From contig NC_133394.1 of assembly GCF_047511655.1 (NCBI RefSeq), forward strand, positions 144,125,343 through 144,189,342: a stretch of 64,000 nucleotides of DNA, read 5' to 3'. Position numbers and translations under genes: made by a program. Of the stretch, positions 10,761 through 22,682 are shown piece after piece. Within the stretch, counting starts at the first letter, position 1, and each line of letters starts with the position of its first letter. The notes below the pieces were generated by a model. That model searched no databases. It worked only from the letters and a program-made list of their open reading frames with translations, and had not been told where the DNA came from. This DNA is from Castor canadensis (Eukaryota; Chordata; Mammalia; Rodentia; Castoridae).

Positions 10761-12631
10761 ATTTTAAACCTTTGTCTCAATTGTATATACCTATATCTAA
10801 TGGTATCTTGTCCCCAAAATAGTGAGAAGTAATGAGGTTAACATTTCTGCCTGTCCAACTAGAGATTTTGGGACTGAGAAGTTAAAACATTGTAAAGTTT
10901 CAACTCCCTTGAGTGTTTCTATTTTGTACTGCCAGTGAGGTAGCTAAGTCTTGAGTTCAAAGCAGTTGGGCTTAGCTAGAACCTAAGCCTGGAGCCTACT
11001 AAATCTAGGATAATAAGAATGCAAGAAAATCTTTATAAACTAAAATAGTTATCATTTTGTTTGTGGTACTTCATTTTTTATTTTAGTATTTTCACTTCCC
11101 ATTTTAACTTCTACTTGTCTTATGACTATTAATCATAAGTCAATATTAATATGAAGATGAATGATGGGAGAAAATACAGGAAGTAAAAACTCGAGGGGGG
11201 TTGCATTCCTGTGCAGCCCACATGAATGAATGTGAAATCAGTTTTGTGGAAAATCTGTAAGCTTGGTTACACTTCACTGCAACATCTTACAGTTTGCTTC
11301 AGCTGGTCTGTACAGTGGTTGGCAGCTGCAGGCTCACAGCTTTCTTCTTCAGTGACTTACAGTGAACTGATGGGAATTTACAAAAACAAATATACCTAAT
11401 ATGAGAAATGAATATGATCAAAAACTATTACTTCAATCACTTTCTAACATGATAGAAATGAATTGGCGACAGAGAGAAAAGTAGGTTTCATGAACAACAG
11501 TAACTTTGTATGAAGAAAGTTACGGTCACATATCACTTCACTAATATTCAAATGCAGCAGAGAAATAGTATCAAATTAACAATACAAATAAAACTGGGGA
11601 ACATTTTATTTAATGTGGTGAGTGTGCTGTCTCTTCATAAGTTCATTCTAGTCTGGGGCAATTCCCATATCTGGTACACTTAATCCTCTTTATTTCTTTT
11701 ATTTCCTTTGTGTTAATATTAAAGTACTGATGACAGTACTATATCTACTTAGCAATGGACAGTCTTATTTCATCCAAAAGAACAATGTGTTTAGTGTTTC
11801 ATAATCATTTTTAATGTTTATGAAGTAACATAATATTTCATATTCTTGATGCATCAAGTATAACTCCATTTTAGATTCTTAGTTTTGGAAAGCAAATGAT
11901 CTATATAGATATTTTCCTGGAATGCATCAAGTGGTTTTTTTTTTAGGACGTAATGTTTAAAAGTTTGAGATAGGTTAGAAACCATAAGAAATGAACAAAA
12001 TATGTGAAACAATGTTTTCCAAGATATCAGACACCAGTCAATGGAACAGTGAACACTGATCAACAGGAAAATGATGTGAGTTCTATGATTGCCTGAGTTT
12101 ACTGCATTGGGAACATGTGTAGGCCCAGAGAGGGGCGATAGCACAGAAAGGGTGAATACATGCAGCCTGGTGGAATGAATCCCTGAGTGAAGACCAGAGT
12201 CTGGTGAAACCATGGCAGCCAGCGAATGCAGCACAGAGTACTAGATAGGAGAGAGCTGCAAATAAATAATTCTAGAGCTCTGGATTGGATCTCCCTTGAG
12301 TTTTCAGCTAAATTCTGATCAGTGCCTATATGTGAGGAAAAGGCCACCCCACAGTATGGTAGTAATGGTGGTGTGCTCAGAGAGGATGGGAATAATAGCT
12401 GTTCCCACAAGACCAACTGGAAATGTCATCATTCACAGAGCCCTGACTAGTATACACGGAAGACTCTTGCCTTCAACTGAGCACTGTTCCCGTCTTGCCG
12501 ACAAATGTTTAAAGTAAGACCTGAAAATGTCGAACTTTCCAAGAAAATGTATAGGGTTACTACACTATCCAGTGTTCAGAGATATATTTCACAAATGTAC
12601 AGCCCCCAATCAAAAGTAACCCAGGACCAGA

Positions 12632-12706
12632 GCTAAAGGTGTAGCTCAGTGGTACAGCACTTGCCAGAGGCCCTGGGTTCAATCCTCAGCCCCCCACAAA
12701 AGACTA
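12632..12706 (+). mobile_element. ID-type SINE
   Basis: A compact ID unit: AGGTGTAGCTCAGTGGTACA, CACTTGCCAGAGGCCCTGGG, TTCAATCCTCAGC. The A and B boxes of the tRNA-like head are recognisable; it is a SINE and not a tRNA gene. Confidence 0.8.
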
Positions 12707-12729
12707 CAAAGGATGCAAATAAGCAGGAA

Positions 12730-13540
12730 AATAGAACCCATAAGGAGAAGACAGATGACATGTTAGGATTCACAGACATATTGTTATTCCAAATACTCAA
12801 AAGTTAAGTAGGAAGATGGATGGCAAACTGTTAGAGATGAAAACTACACGATGTGAAAATATAAAATACGATAGGTGGAATTAATGGCAAATTAGGCATT
12901 ACAGAAGAGCATTCATGAGTTTAAGGACAAGAAACTAAAATCAAAATAGATGGTCAGAGAGTTGTGCACAATTTTAAACAGCCTAATATTCCTATAATGG
13001 GACAGGGTGGGGTGCACAAAATATGTGAGGAAACAATAGTTAAGAAATTTCCAGATTTGATGGAAACTAAAGCCACAAATCCAAGACCAGTGAGCTCCAA
13101 GCACAAGAACCATGGAAAAATCTGCACCAACGCACATCATAGTCAAATTGTTTAACAACAATGATAAAGGTAAAATCGTCTTTAAAATTGAATTGATTTT
13201 TATTTCCACCTGTAGGGGGTGCACCATTTCTGGAAGTACTGCTATACCAGATCAATGCAGGGAGTGGATGGAGCAAGCTGCTATTCCATCTCCTATTTCC
13301 AAAAATCCATTTAAGGAATGGATACCACACTTGGTCTTAGCCAAAAGGCTGGGAAGCAATAATAAAGATAAAAACTTAAGAGATGGAAGGGGGAAACGCA
13401 CTGGAAGTGCCTTTGCTTCCAACTTGGAAGCAAACTTACAGGGGTGAACATGACAACAGATTTCTTGTGGCAAACAATTCAACTGAGAGGTATGCAGCAA
13501 ACATATTTCAAATACTGGGAAAAACAATCTAAAATTCTAT
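12730..13540 (+). mobile_element. Old L1 fragment hosting the U2 pseudogene
   Basis: The flanks of the U2 copy read as one old L1 piece: AAATTTCCAGATTTGATGG, then ATCTGCACCAACGCACATCA, ATAGTCAAATTG, and after the U2 insertion the continuation GGGGTGAACATGACAACAG and ...AATTCTATGCTC. This resembles the ancient mammalian L1 region with ...CACATCATAATCAAA... The U2 insertion splits it. Confidence 0.5.
13217..13360 (-). pseudogene. U2 spliceosomal snRNA retropseudogene (RNU2 copy, internally deleted)
   Basis: Read on the minus strand this is U2 snRNA. The 5' end at 13360 (ATTGCTTCCCAGCCTTTTGG, with changes from the functional gene) passes through CTAAGACCAAGTGTGG and the segment GGATTTTTGGAAATAGGAGA, and ends at GGTGCACCC (13217). 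About 45 nt of the middle (the branch-site-pairing downstream and Sm-side stem region) is missing, and substitutions are scattered, so it is non-functional. Imperfect 17-bp direct repeats, CAATGATAAAGGTAAAA (13159-13175) and CAATAATAAAGATAAAA (13357-13373), support retrotransposition into an old L1. About 41 nt between the left repeat and the U2 3' end belong to neither. Confidence 0.9.
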
Positions 13541-14357
13541 GCTCAAAGAAAATATCTTATTATAATTATTAACACATAGTAATTATACATACTAGTGGTT
13601 TCACTATGACATTTCCATTCATGTGGATATCGTGATTTAAGAAAACATCTTTGAAAAACAAAGACAAAATGCTTTTCAGAGAACTAACAGAATTCATCAC
13701 TTGCAGGTCTGTACTAAGAGCAATTGAAAAGAAGTTTCGTCTTTCAGGCAGATGAAAATACACTAGGGATTGGCAAACTATGAGCTACAGCCTGCTATTT
13801 CACAAGCTAAGAACGGTTTTTACTTTTTTCAAGAGTTAGTAAAGGAAATAGAAGCAATGGAAGTGTCTATTCATTAATAGATAAACTGGTATACAATGAA
13901 ACACAAAAACAATATCTCTAATTGTGCTTCTTTCTAAATAATGTTCTCATTCACATATTGCAAAAATCCAGACATATGTACTAGTTAGAGTGATTACTGT
14001 CAAAACATGTCTTTTTGAACCTTGGAAAAAATTGCTGAAATAGATGCTTTTAGTTTTAAATAAACACTATTTATCTATGCAATGTTATTACTTAGATGTA
14101 CTTAGATGTTGTCTTTGGAAATGTTTACCAAAGAATAATTGCTTTTCAACTGGAAAAATAGTTAACCAAATAGTAGTATTACTAAAAACTTTTCACAGTA
14201 CGAAGTCAACAGAGTGTCTTTGGATACCAGAGTTTTGTTACACTGTATTAGTTGATACTTGTTGAAGCTAGGTACATGAGGGGAGTTCATTATCATTCCT
14301 TCTACTTTTGTGCTGACTTGAAGTTTTTCATCATAAAGCATTTTTTAAAATTTGTGT

Positions 14358-14422
14358 CACTGGGCTGGGGGCATTACTCAAGTTTGCCTAGCGAGCTCAA
14401 GGCCCTGTTCAAGCCCCATACC

Positions 14423-14425
<3 letters not shown>
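14358..14425 (+). mobile_element. ID-type SINE, partly deleted
   Basis: GGCTGGGGGCATTACTCAAG, TTGCCTAGCGAGCTCAAGGC, then CAAGCCCCATACCTCCA. Part of the unit between the A and B boxes is missing. The tail has become the AT microsatellite that follows. Confidence 0.7.

Positions 14426-14426
<1 letters not shown>

Positions 14427-14476
<50 letters not shown>
14427..14476. repeat. (AT)n microsatellite, about 50 bp
   Basis: An uninterrupted run of alternating A and T, grown from the 3' tail of the preceding SINE. Likely length-polymorphic. Confidence 0.95.
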
Positions 14477-14478
<2 letters not shown>

Positions 14479-14684
14479 TAGCAATATATATTTCACTCCT
14501 TTAAGTATATCTAATTCAATTTTGTGTGAGGTTATTTTTAAACAACATAATACCCTTTAGTACATACATCTGACAAATTGAGTGTATTATGCAGCTTATT
14601 CTCAATAAGCTGGAGTATGAAATCTGTACAGACTTGTGGTAAGTATTGCTGCTAAATGTTCTACAGCATTTGAAAGTAACTGAG

Positions 14685-14780
14685 CTGGGACTAGGGAATA
14701 GCTTAGTGGTAGAGGGTTTGCCTAGCATGTGCAAGGACCTGGGTTTTACATGCACTACTACAAAATAATAATAATGATAA
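14685..14780 (+). mobile_element. ID-type SINE
   Basis: GGAATAGCTTAGTGGTAGAG, TTTGCCTAGCATGTGCAAGG, ACCTGGGTTTTACATGC and an AATAATAATG-rich tail. Confidence 0.8.
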
Positions 14781-15044
14781 TGTGAATGAGCTATTGTCTT
14801 GTCACTGTTACTGTGTGCAGTCTTAATTAAGCAAGTTTTAAAGTTGTACATAGCATATACAAACATGTTAAAAGAACATATGTGAGTTGTTTTCTTTCCC
14901 ACAATATTCTTAAATGATGATAATAAGACTTTATCACTCACAGTGGTGGAATAACTAAGAAATTTGGCTAAGAAGTTGAATATATTATTTTTCTCTTTAT
15001 CAATAAGTTGTTTGATAAAGGGAAACATTTGTTGTTTCTAATTT

Positions 15045-15130
15045 TGTTTTTTCTTCAGTGCTGCATATCAAACCCAGGGCCTCACATGCTTAGACAAGTG
15101 CTCTACCACTTGGCCACAGCCCCAACTCCC
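15045..15130 (-). mobile_element. ID-type SINE
   Basis: Minus-strand unit: T-rich tail, AAACCCAGGGCCTCACATGC, AGTGCTCTACCACTTGGCCA, CAGCCCCAA. Confidence 0.8.
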
Positions 15131-16615
15131 AAATGGCTTTTTAGTTTTGAACATTTTAAACTTATATTCAGGAATATCATTGGCATATTTAATAAACCTA
15201 CATATTAAATTACCTTCATTATAATCTTTTGTATTTTTTTCCTGTTTAGAATGTAGTTTGAAGTCAAAAGTTGCTATTTAAAGCCAACATTTTTCTTCAT
15301 ATTATCACTTATTTTACATCCCAGTTCAAGCAGCTGGACTTGACCATTATTTCTCATCACCATTTTTATCATTTTTGTTTTTTAAATATGGTTTAGGTAC
15401 AGTTTGTATTACTTTGATTAAAATATTACAAGTCATACATTCAAAAATCTCAAAATAGATCATGATTTGACACATGAGCTAAATACTTATAACTGATACC
15501 TTTATTTTGTCTTGATACTTTTGTCAGTAGTAGATGAAATTCATTCACACATTGTCACGACTAATTGAATTACATTAACCAAAATTTAATTTTACAGCTA
15601 TTTAGCTTTTTCACTAAAATAATAGTTAAACTGACATCTTACACCAGGAAATCCAATTCAAACATAGCAATCAAAATATCCCGACTAATTCATGTTTCAT
15701 TTCTCCCATCCTCTTCATGAATCATTTCTCAAAATAATGACTACATCTGGTCATGGTATTTGTGGAAGTGGACACAGTCCTTGCTCAAACTTTGAGTAAA
15801 CAGCTCTGCTGTTTCCTATTATAAAGAATCATTGGTTTCAATCCACAATTAGCTTTTGGTTGGTAGTGTTTAGAGGTAATGTGGGACTTTCCTTGGTCTC
15901 ATTTGAGCATGATGAGTCTTTCCATATCTATATGTCAAATATGAGGATACTGCAACTTATTATGTAAGTCATAAAGAAGGTAAGTTGTTTAATACAAGTT
16001 AAAACTTCCATTTTAATAATTAGATGCCTGTGTGAGATAACAAGAACTGTGTCAAGCACTTTTCCATGTTTTCTCTGGTTTGCCATAAAGGTTAAAGAGC
16101 TTGTCCATGATCATATAATTGTTTAGTGAAAGAGCTAAGAAGAAAATCCTAAGAACTGTAACATATATTCAAGAGCCATTTGCATTATCCCATGATTCAA
16201 ATCATTTTTCAAGATGATTTAACAGTTGCAATTTCTAATAGTACTTTTTTGGTTTATAATGTTCACATTAAACTAGAAATTATTCAACAACTAATTTCTT
16301 ATTCATTTTTATTGATATTTCATAATTATATAATTTGTGTATTCAAATGTGATATATATATAATCAATGTGGAATGATTAAATCAATTAACATCTTTTAC
16401 CTTACTTAGCACACTTTACAATGAGACACTTAAAATTTACTTAGTTATATTAAAATAACCTTATTGTTTTTTGACTACAGTCACCATGCTATATAATACA
16501 TTTCAAAATCTATTCATCCTATCTAAAACTTCGTAGTCACTGATCAACACCTTCTTATCTTCTCTCTCCCCACACCCCATGAGTTCAACGTTGGTGGAGT
16601 CCACATGTTGGAATT

Positions 16616-17007
16616 AAAAGACCCTCCAGTGCCGAAGACACACAGGAGAGACAGAGAAAATCTTGGCAAGGCAATTTCTTTTGATCAAAATGGGTGCAAG
16701 CACGTATTCACTCCAGCTGAGTGTACACAAAAGCACAAAATGACTGACAGTGGCTTCTTATATCCCTGACACAGATGTACCTGCGCCTGGGATGTGTCCA
16801 GGTCAAAGGTTCACAGTCTTTCTTGATTGGCTAAAAGACTTGGGGGATGGGTTACGTCATGTGATTTGGTGGGCAATTTTCAAGAACCCAGAAATAGAAA
16901 CAGGAACCCTTTAAACAATGCAAGTCCCCTAAGATGGCGACCTGAGGAGTTTGAAGTAATCTAAGAGGGTGACAAATACTTTGACAGAAAAGATCATTTT
17001 TCTTACA
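16616..17007 (-). mobile_element. Solo ERV-type LTR fossil
   Basis: A 392-bp block bounded by TGTTGG... on the left and ...CTTACA on the right, so in sense (minus) orientation it begins TGTAAG and ends CCAACA, as retroviral LTRs do. No flanking internal region is seen. Clear target repeats were not found. It looks less decayed than the MaLR copies, so it is probably of intermediate age. Confidence 0.55.
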
Positions 17008-18494
17008 CACTTACAACCAAGACCATGCGTTGTCTTTCTGTGCCTTCCTTATAGTAATTTCTTTTTAAATGAAGCTTATTTAATACCAGTGAATTAAAAC
17101 ACTAGCCCACTTAAAAATCCTAACTAGTAAGCAAGTGGGTAAATTTTTTCATTAGTACTATACTCCCTAACAGGCTACAGTTTAATCAGAAAAAATAACA
17201 CAATATAAAGCAACTACAACAACAACAAAAAATCTCATTTTTAAAATCTGAAAAGGCAAATCAACCAAAAGGATTTAACTTACATGAGCAAGATAAGGAA
17301 ATGTTCTTTAAAAAGTATCAATAGGAAATTGAGGCAATTCTGTGTGCATTTGGTCACAAGAAAAGTGAATCAACTTCTTCTTGCTTCATCCCGAGGATGT
17401 GGTAACGTGTGTAGTCTTGGACGGTTCACATAATTGTGACCCAGGTTCCTGTGGAGGGTGCTATAACATAGATACCAGTAGATAGTACTCACCAGAATCC
17501 CAGCAACAGCCAAATCCACCTCAGTTAAGAATCATGTTTTTGTTTTCTGAGTTTCCCCCCCAAAATAGCAGAATTTCTGTGCAGTTTCAAGTAGGAACCA
17601 GATAGTCTCAGTCCAAAGTTTGTGTTCCTTTCCTTAGATAAACTTTAATTCTGCTCAAATGCTATAAATTTTAATTTTTATTACATGTTCAAAAATAAAT
17701 TGTTTATTAACTCTTTATTATCCCAGAGCTCTATGGTAGGCAATGGAGTTGGGTGGGAAGGCGTGAGAGAAATATAAGGTTTGATTATACACTTTGAGCA
17801 TTAGCTGTGGATACCTCATGATTCCAATAATTTTAGATACATCTGGTAATTTTGTAGAGTGGCCTCATAAAAATTTTGCCAAATTAGCTGAGGTAAGTCT
17901 GGTGAGGCATATCATCCTAAGAGAAGAAATGAGCTGTATCAATTATAAAGCTGTGTGGGAGTGAAGGAAGGATTCTGATTATGGGCTATATCTCAAATTT
18001 TCCCTAGCTCGTATTCAGTGCCCAGGAATCTACAGGGTTCTAAGTGAATACAATTTAAAGTTATTTCATTAAACACACTGGCTGAAACAGTCCTCCACTG
18101 GGACTCTTAACAGATATCACAAAGGAGAAAGCCATCTTTCCTACCTTGACACTTAAGCCCATGATGACTACTTGAGAATAGAAGGGATACATTGATCTTT
18201 CATCTGAGGTATCAGCATAGCTATATTGGGAACAAATTTATGACTGAGAATGTGAGAAATGTCTTTGAGGACCCAGAAGGCCTTTGTATTAAGGGTAGAG
18301 AGGACTTTGCTGAAGCTGGAGGTTCTAAACTTGAAGGTGGTCAATGAATCATTAAGAGTCACATATCAATAATATTGTGACCTTATGTGTGCCTTTGGGC
18401 AGTTGGGTATACTATACGTAGATGAGCAAAACAGTGTCTCTATGTCTACCTCCCAAAATGATTCACTTTAGTGAGGAAAAAAGATGTATCAATG

Positions 18495-18590
18495 AGGCTG
18501 GCAGAGTGGTTCAAGCAGTACTAGAGCGTCTGCCTAGCAAGCGTGAGGCCCTGAGTTCAAACCACAGTGCTGCAAAAATAAATATAAGTA
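18495..18590 (+). mobile_element. ID-type SINE with ~17-bp target duplication
   Basis: GGCTGGCAGAGTGGTTCAAG, GCCTAGCAAGCGTGAGGCCC, GTTCAAACCACAGTGCTGC and an A-rich tail. Imperfect direct repeats AAAGATGTATCAATGAG and AAAGACGTATTGATGAG flank it. Confidence 0.85.
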
Positions 18591-19131
18591 AAAGACGTAT
18601 TGATGAGAATTAAATGCAATATATTTAACTATAAATAGGTACTGTACTAGGTGCCTCACTGAATGATTAACCTAAAGAGCCTTTGGGTCCCATTTGTTAG
18701 TAATTGTGTTGTCACTCAATGTTTAGCAAAAGGAGAGAGTCATTTTTCATATTTGTGTTTTAGAAATGTTTCTGACTAGTTGGTTTGGCAGGCGGATAGA
18801 ATTGAAAAGCAGAAGTAGGGCCTCAGTTAAGTCTGTATTAGTGTAAATAAACAGTGGATGTTTTAGAGATATTTAAGAGGGCTATGTACCTTTCTAGAGC
18901 TAGACTGCCTATGTTTGAATATTGGCTTTGCTATTTACTTAATGGAATAGACTTGAGCAAGTTATGTAACTTCATAGATATATTACTTCATACAGTCATT
19001 CATACAGTCATTCTGTGAATAGTAATAAGTTCATGACTGAAAATCCTAGAATAGTGCCTTGCAACCAGGTTTATTTGCTATCCTTATTCTAGCTTGGGTA
19101 CATACATAAACAGTGATCATAGTCAATGAGA

Positions 19132-19226
19132 GGTCAGGTGTGGTGGTACATATAGAAGTAGGATAACTTAAGCCCAGGAGTTCAAGATCAGTCTGGGCAA
19201 CATAGCAGAACCAGGCTTAAAAAAAA
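19132..19226 (+). mobile_element. B1-type SINE, short, with exact 11-bp target duplication
   Basis: CAGGTGTGGTGGTACATATA, GCCCAGGAGTTCAAGATCAG, CTGGGCAACATAGCAGAAC, then an A tract. The exact repeat AGTCAATGAGA is present at 19121-19131 and 19227-19237. An internal segment of the B1 is missing. Confidence 0.85.
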
Positions 19227-19395
19227 AGTCAATGAGATGAGAAAAGAGAAGACTTAACAAAAAAGACAGAGAACATGGTTAGTTCATTTTTTGACATGAT
19301 CGATTAGTAGTTTCTGAGCCACAGAATGTTTGTTGAATAATAACAGAAATAAGCATATTTTTCTTTTCTTTTTATAAGTACTTTTAAAAAAGTCA

Positions 19396-19610
19396 TTTGC
19401 CAGGCACTGTTGTATACTTTTTACCTACACAACCTCTGCTGACTTAGTAGTATAGTGAGCAAGTTTATGGCTTAACAATATTGGCTTCTTTCCCAGGAGG
19501 CAAAAGAGGTTCTCACTTACCCTGCTGGTGGTAAGAAGTGAATCAGCTGGAATTTGAACCCAGATGATCTGATTCCAACACTGATGTGCAGAATCACTAT
19601 AATTATTCAA
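19396..19610 (+). mobile_element. MIR SINE remnant
   Basis: MIR layout in order: TGCCAGGCACTGTTGTATAC, ...CCTACACAACCTC, ...GGTAAGAAGTGAATCAGC and TGGAATTTGAACCCAGATGA then TCTGATTCCAAC. Confidence 0.7.
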
Positions 19611-19709
19611 ACCATTTGAAACAGCAGGCCCTAAACATTTCAATACTAGAGTCTATTAAGATATGACATCCTATTTCGAAGTGTTAGATGTTTAGTAGTA
19701 AAGATACCT

Positions 19710-20045
19710 TTTAATGGTTAATCTTGATTGTCAACTTAATTGGATTGAGAAGAAACTAGGAGGAAAGTAGTAAAGCACACCTCTAGGTGTGTCAATGAGG
19801 GCATTTGCAGAAAGGATTAACTAAGGTGGGGAGGGGAGAGGCACACCATCCAAGAGTCTCCCTCTCCCTCCCCCTCCCTCTCTACTTCCTGGCTGCCAAA
19901 ATGTGAACTGCTTTGGTCTGCCATGTCTTCCTTGCCATGATAGACTAAACCCTCTAAAACTGTGAACCAAAACAAATGCTTCCTCCCTTAAATTGTTTCT
20001 CTTGGGTGCTTGCCATAGCAAAGAAAAGTGATTAACACAGAAAAT
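19710..20045 (+). mobile_element. Rodent MaLR-type LTR fossil (sense)
   Basis: Starts TGGTTAATCTTGATTGTCAA, contains CCTCTAGGTGTGTCAATGAG and ATGATAGACTAAACCCTC, and ends AACTGTGAACCAAAACAAAT...GTGATTAACACA. The TGTGAACCAAAACAAA block resembles the MaLR signature TGTGAGCCAAATAAA. An internal CCCTCC-type simple run sits near 19,856-19,885. Confidence 0.6.
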
Positions 20046-20254
20046 TGGCAATGAGAAGTGGGGGGTCAATGTTTTGACCATGTCGGATAGAAGCCTTTAG
20101 AATTGGTGTGTGGGAGGAATTTGCAAACATTTGGAGACACAGTCTAGAGAATCCCTAGAATGCTACCAGCAGAGCTTCAAAAGCAATTCTCGAGGGAGCT
20201 AAGAAAACCAGAAAACAGACAGGAATGTGAATAATAAAGATTGCTCACAAACTG

Positions 20255-20490
20255 GGCATTTGTGGCTCACGCCTACTATAATCCTAGCTACTTGGGAGGT
20301 TGAGATCAGGAAAATGGAGGTTCAAGGCCAGCCAAGGCAAATAGTTTGTGAGACCCCCATCTTCAAAATAACCAGAGCAAAATGGGCTGGAGGTATGTGT
20401 CAAGCAGTAGAACACCTGTTTTGGAAGCATGAAGCGCTGAGTTCAAACCCTAGTCCTGCTCCTCACCCCCCCCCTCCAGAAAAAAAAGAT
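20255..20490 (+). mobile_element. Composite B1 + ID SINE
   Basis: First half 7SL-derived (GGCTCACGCCTACTATAATC, CTTGGGAGGTTGAGATCAGG, GAGACCCCCATCTTC). Second half ID-like (GGGCTGGAGGTATGTGTCAA, GTTCAAACCCTAGTCCTGC), then a C-rich run and an A tail. The same head-to-tail fusion recurs in the FBXL5 introns. Confidence 0.8.
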
Positions 20491-20789
20491 TTCAGATGGA
20501 ACTCTGTTAGCATTAGACTAGAGATCATGCATGTTATGTTTTGGCAAAGAATATCTCTACATGTTGTCTGTGTTCTGAGACTGAGTGAGGCTGAATATAA
20601 AGATAATGGCCTACTTAATCTGACAGAGGAAATGTCAAGGCTGTGGAGTGTTCAAGCTTTTGCATGGATAATGTTGGCTGCTTTTAGTCAGGTTTACAAT
20701 GATAATTGTGAACAAAAAGCAGAGCAGATTGGTTTAAAAATCTTGTAGTTTCATCAAAAAAGTCCACATAAAGTTGGGGCTAAGGAAGG

Positions 20790-21100
20790 TTTGTTACTCA
20801 CACTTTGAGTCATTGTGACAAAATACCTGACAGAGCAACTTAAAAAGAGGAAAGAATTATTTTGCTCACATTTCAGAGGTTTCTGTCCCTCATGGCAAAA
20901 GTGCATGTGGAGCAGAACTGTGTCAACTCATGGTGGACAAAGATCAGAGATAGAGATAGAGAGGTGGTAGTTCTTTAAGCTAATACCCCTGCACCCAAAA
21001 TTTCTAGAATGACCCAAAATATCTCTACAATATGGCGACCAAGCATTCAGCACATGAACCAGCCCATGGGGGACATTTCATATTCAAACCTTAACAGAAG
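20790..21100 (-). mobile_element. MaLR-like LTR fossil (antisense)
   Basis: CATTGTGACAAAATACCTGA at the left and GGGGGACATTTCATATTCAA then ACCTTAACA at the right match the complement of MaLR-style LTR ends. Degraded solo copy. Confidence 0.55.
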
Positions 21101-22064
21101 GCATAGTTTCTGAAGAGACTAACTCCTTCCCCCCACAAAGAAAGAAGTAGTGTACTTTGCATCAGGACAATGAGAAAGAGGCCTTGAAGACATCTCATAC
21201 ATTAACAGACACCTGCCCATCACAGACTCAGTGGTAAAAGTTTTAAGTCATTTGAAAGAGTTTGCTTTGAAAATAGAGCTCTGAGTCTCTCTGTTCACAC
21301 AGAGCCACCCAGAGAATTATTTCCCCCATTCATCCACACATGCACTATGAAGCTTTGGTTCAGGGGTCCCAGATCTTGCTTGGGCTGGCAGCAGACCTTG
21401 GCATTGACTACATGATGTTAGTTTTGCAGGCATGCAAAGTACAAGTTACCAGATTTGAAAAGATGTGAGAAGCTAGGCAATATGTATCAGGGGCAGAGTT
21501 CCTGTGGGGAGCCCCTGAGAGAGCAATGTGTTAAGCTATGAGAGTAAAGTTGAAGACATAGTGGAGACCCCAGGAAGTTAGAGGTGCCAGAAATGTGGAA
21601 CATCTTCCAAGGAGAACTGTAGACAATGAGTGAAGCCAGCCTGTGCAAGAAACCATGTGGGCAGTAATCAAGGCTATAGGGGCAGGGCTGCCCAAGCCCT
21701 CGGGAGCTTATGTCACACTATTGTGTACCCAGAAACAGGACATGGAGCTTCAGGATTTAATGGTTTACCCTGAAGGAGTTCATTCTTGCTTTGATCCAGT
21801 CCTCCTTTACTATTGTTCTATTCCTCCCTTTCAGATTGGGAATGTTCACTCAGTGCCATTGTATATTGGAAGTATGTAATTTTAGAAAATCTTTTTACAG
21901 GACATGCAACTAAGAGTTTGCCTTGAGTCTCACAGGAGACTTTCAACTTGGACTTTTGAACAATGTTGGATCTGTTAAGATTATGGGAGCCTTTGGAGGT
22001 GATGAATGGAGTGGAATGTTATGGTTTAAGGAGGTGTGTTTGGGTGCAAAGTCGACAATTGCAT

Positions 22065-22430
22065 GAACTTGTGATGATTAATTTGATTGTCAACTTAATT
22101 AGAATTAGAAGCACTTTAGGAGATCAATCAGTCCTTCTAGAGAGGATTAACTAACTGGGGAAGAACCCATTCTATATGTGAGAAGCAACATCCCGTAGTG
22201 TACGGGCCTGGATGGAATAAAAGGGTAAAAAGGAGAAAGCTCTTGAGCACAGGCATTCTCTCTGCTTCGTGGACACCATTATGTGAGCTGCTCTGTAACA
22301 TCATGTCCTTCCCACCATGGTGGACTAAAACCTCTGAAACCATGAGCCAAATTAAATCTTTCCTCTTAATTTGTTTCTCTTGGGTTTTTGTCACAGTGAT
22401 GGAAAATCTGACCAACACACCTATCATTTT
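22065..22430 (+). mobile_element. Rodent MaLR-type LTR fossil (sense)
   Basis: Same family as 19.7 kb: TGATTAATTTGATTGTCAAC, GAGGATTAACTAACTGGGGA, ...GATGGAATAAAAGGGTAAAA, AACCATGAGCCAAATTAAAT, TTTTTGTCACAGTGATGGAA. Old solo LTR. Confidence 0.65.
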
Positions 22431-22434
22431 TTGA

Positions 22435-22660
22435 ATGACTACTATGCTAAGCATTACACATACAGTACTGTCTTTAGTCTTCATAGCAACCTATGTATAT
22501 ATTGATATATATATTGATATATATAATCAATGTTTATTGCAGTGTATAGAAGCTAAGGCTCACAGATGTTCAGAAATATCCCCATAGTTGTATAACTACT
22601 AAGTAGCAGAAAAGGTCTGAGCACAGGTCTGTTTGTTCCCAAAGCATATACTATTTCTTT
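22435..22660 (+). mobile_element. MIR SINE remnant with inner TA-rich repeat
   Basis: MIR-like: ACTATGCTAAGCATTACACA, ...TCATAGCAACCTATGT, CTAAGGCTCACAGATG, ...GTATAACTACTAAGTAGC. A tandem TATTGATATATA block (about 22,500-22,528) lies in the middle. Confidence 0.55.
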
Positions 22661-22682
22661 ACTGATCTAAATTTAGCTGTAT

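Noticed and set aside
12632-12706. tRNA-like A and B boxes in this and many other ID units
   Set aside because: The units are dispersed, have A-rich tails and target repeats, and lack an intact tRNA fold, so they are SINEs and not tRNA genes.
13112-13447. A 111-codon frame at the U2 copy
   Set aside because: It is the antisense of the U2 snRNA retropseudogene and the surrounding old L1; no protein similarity.
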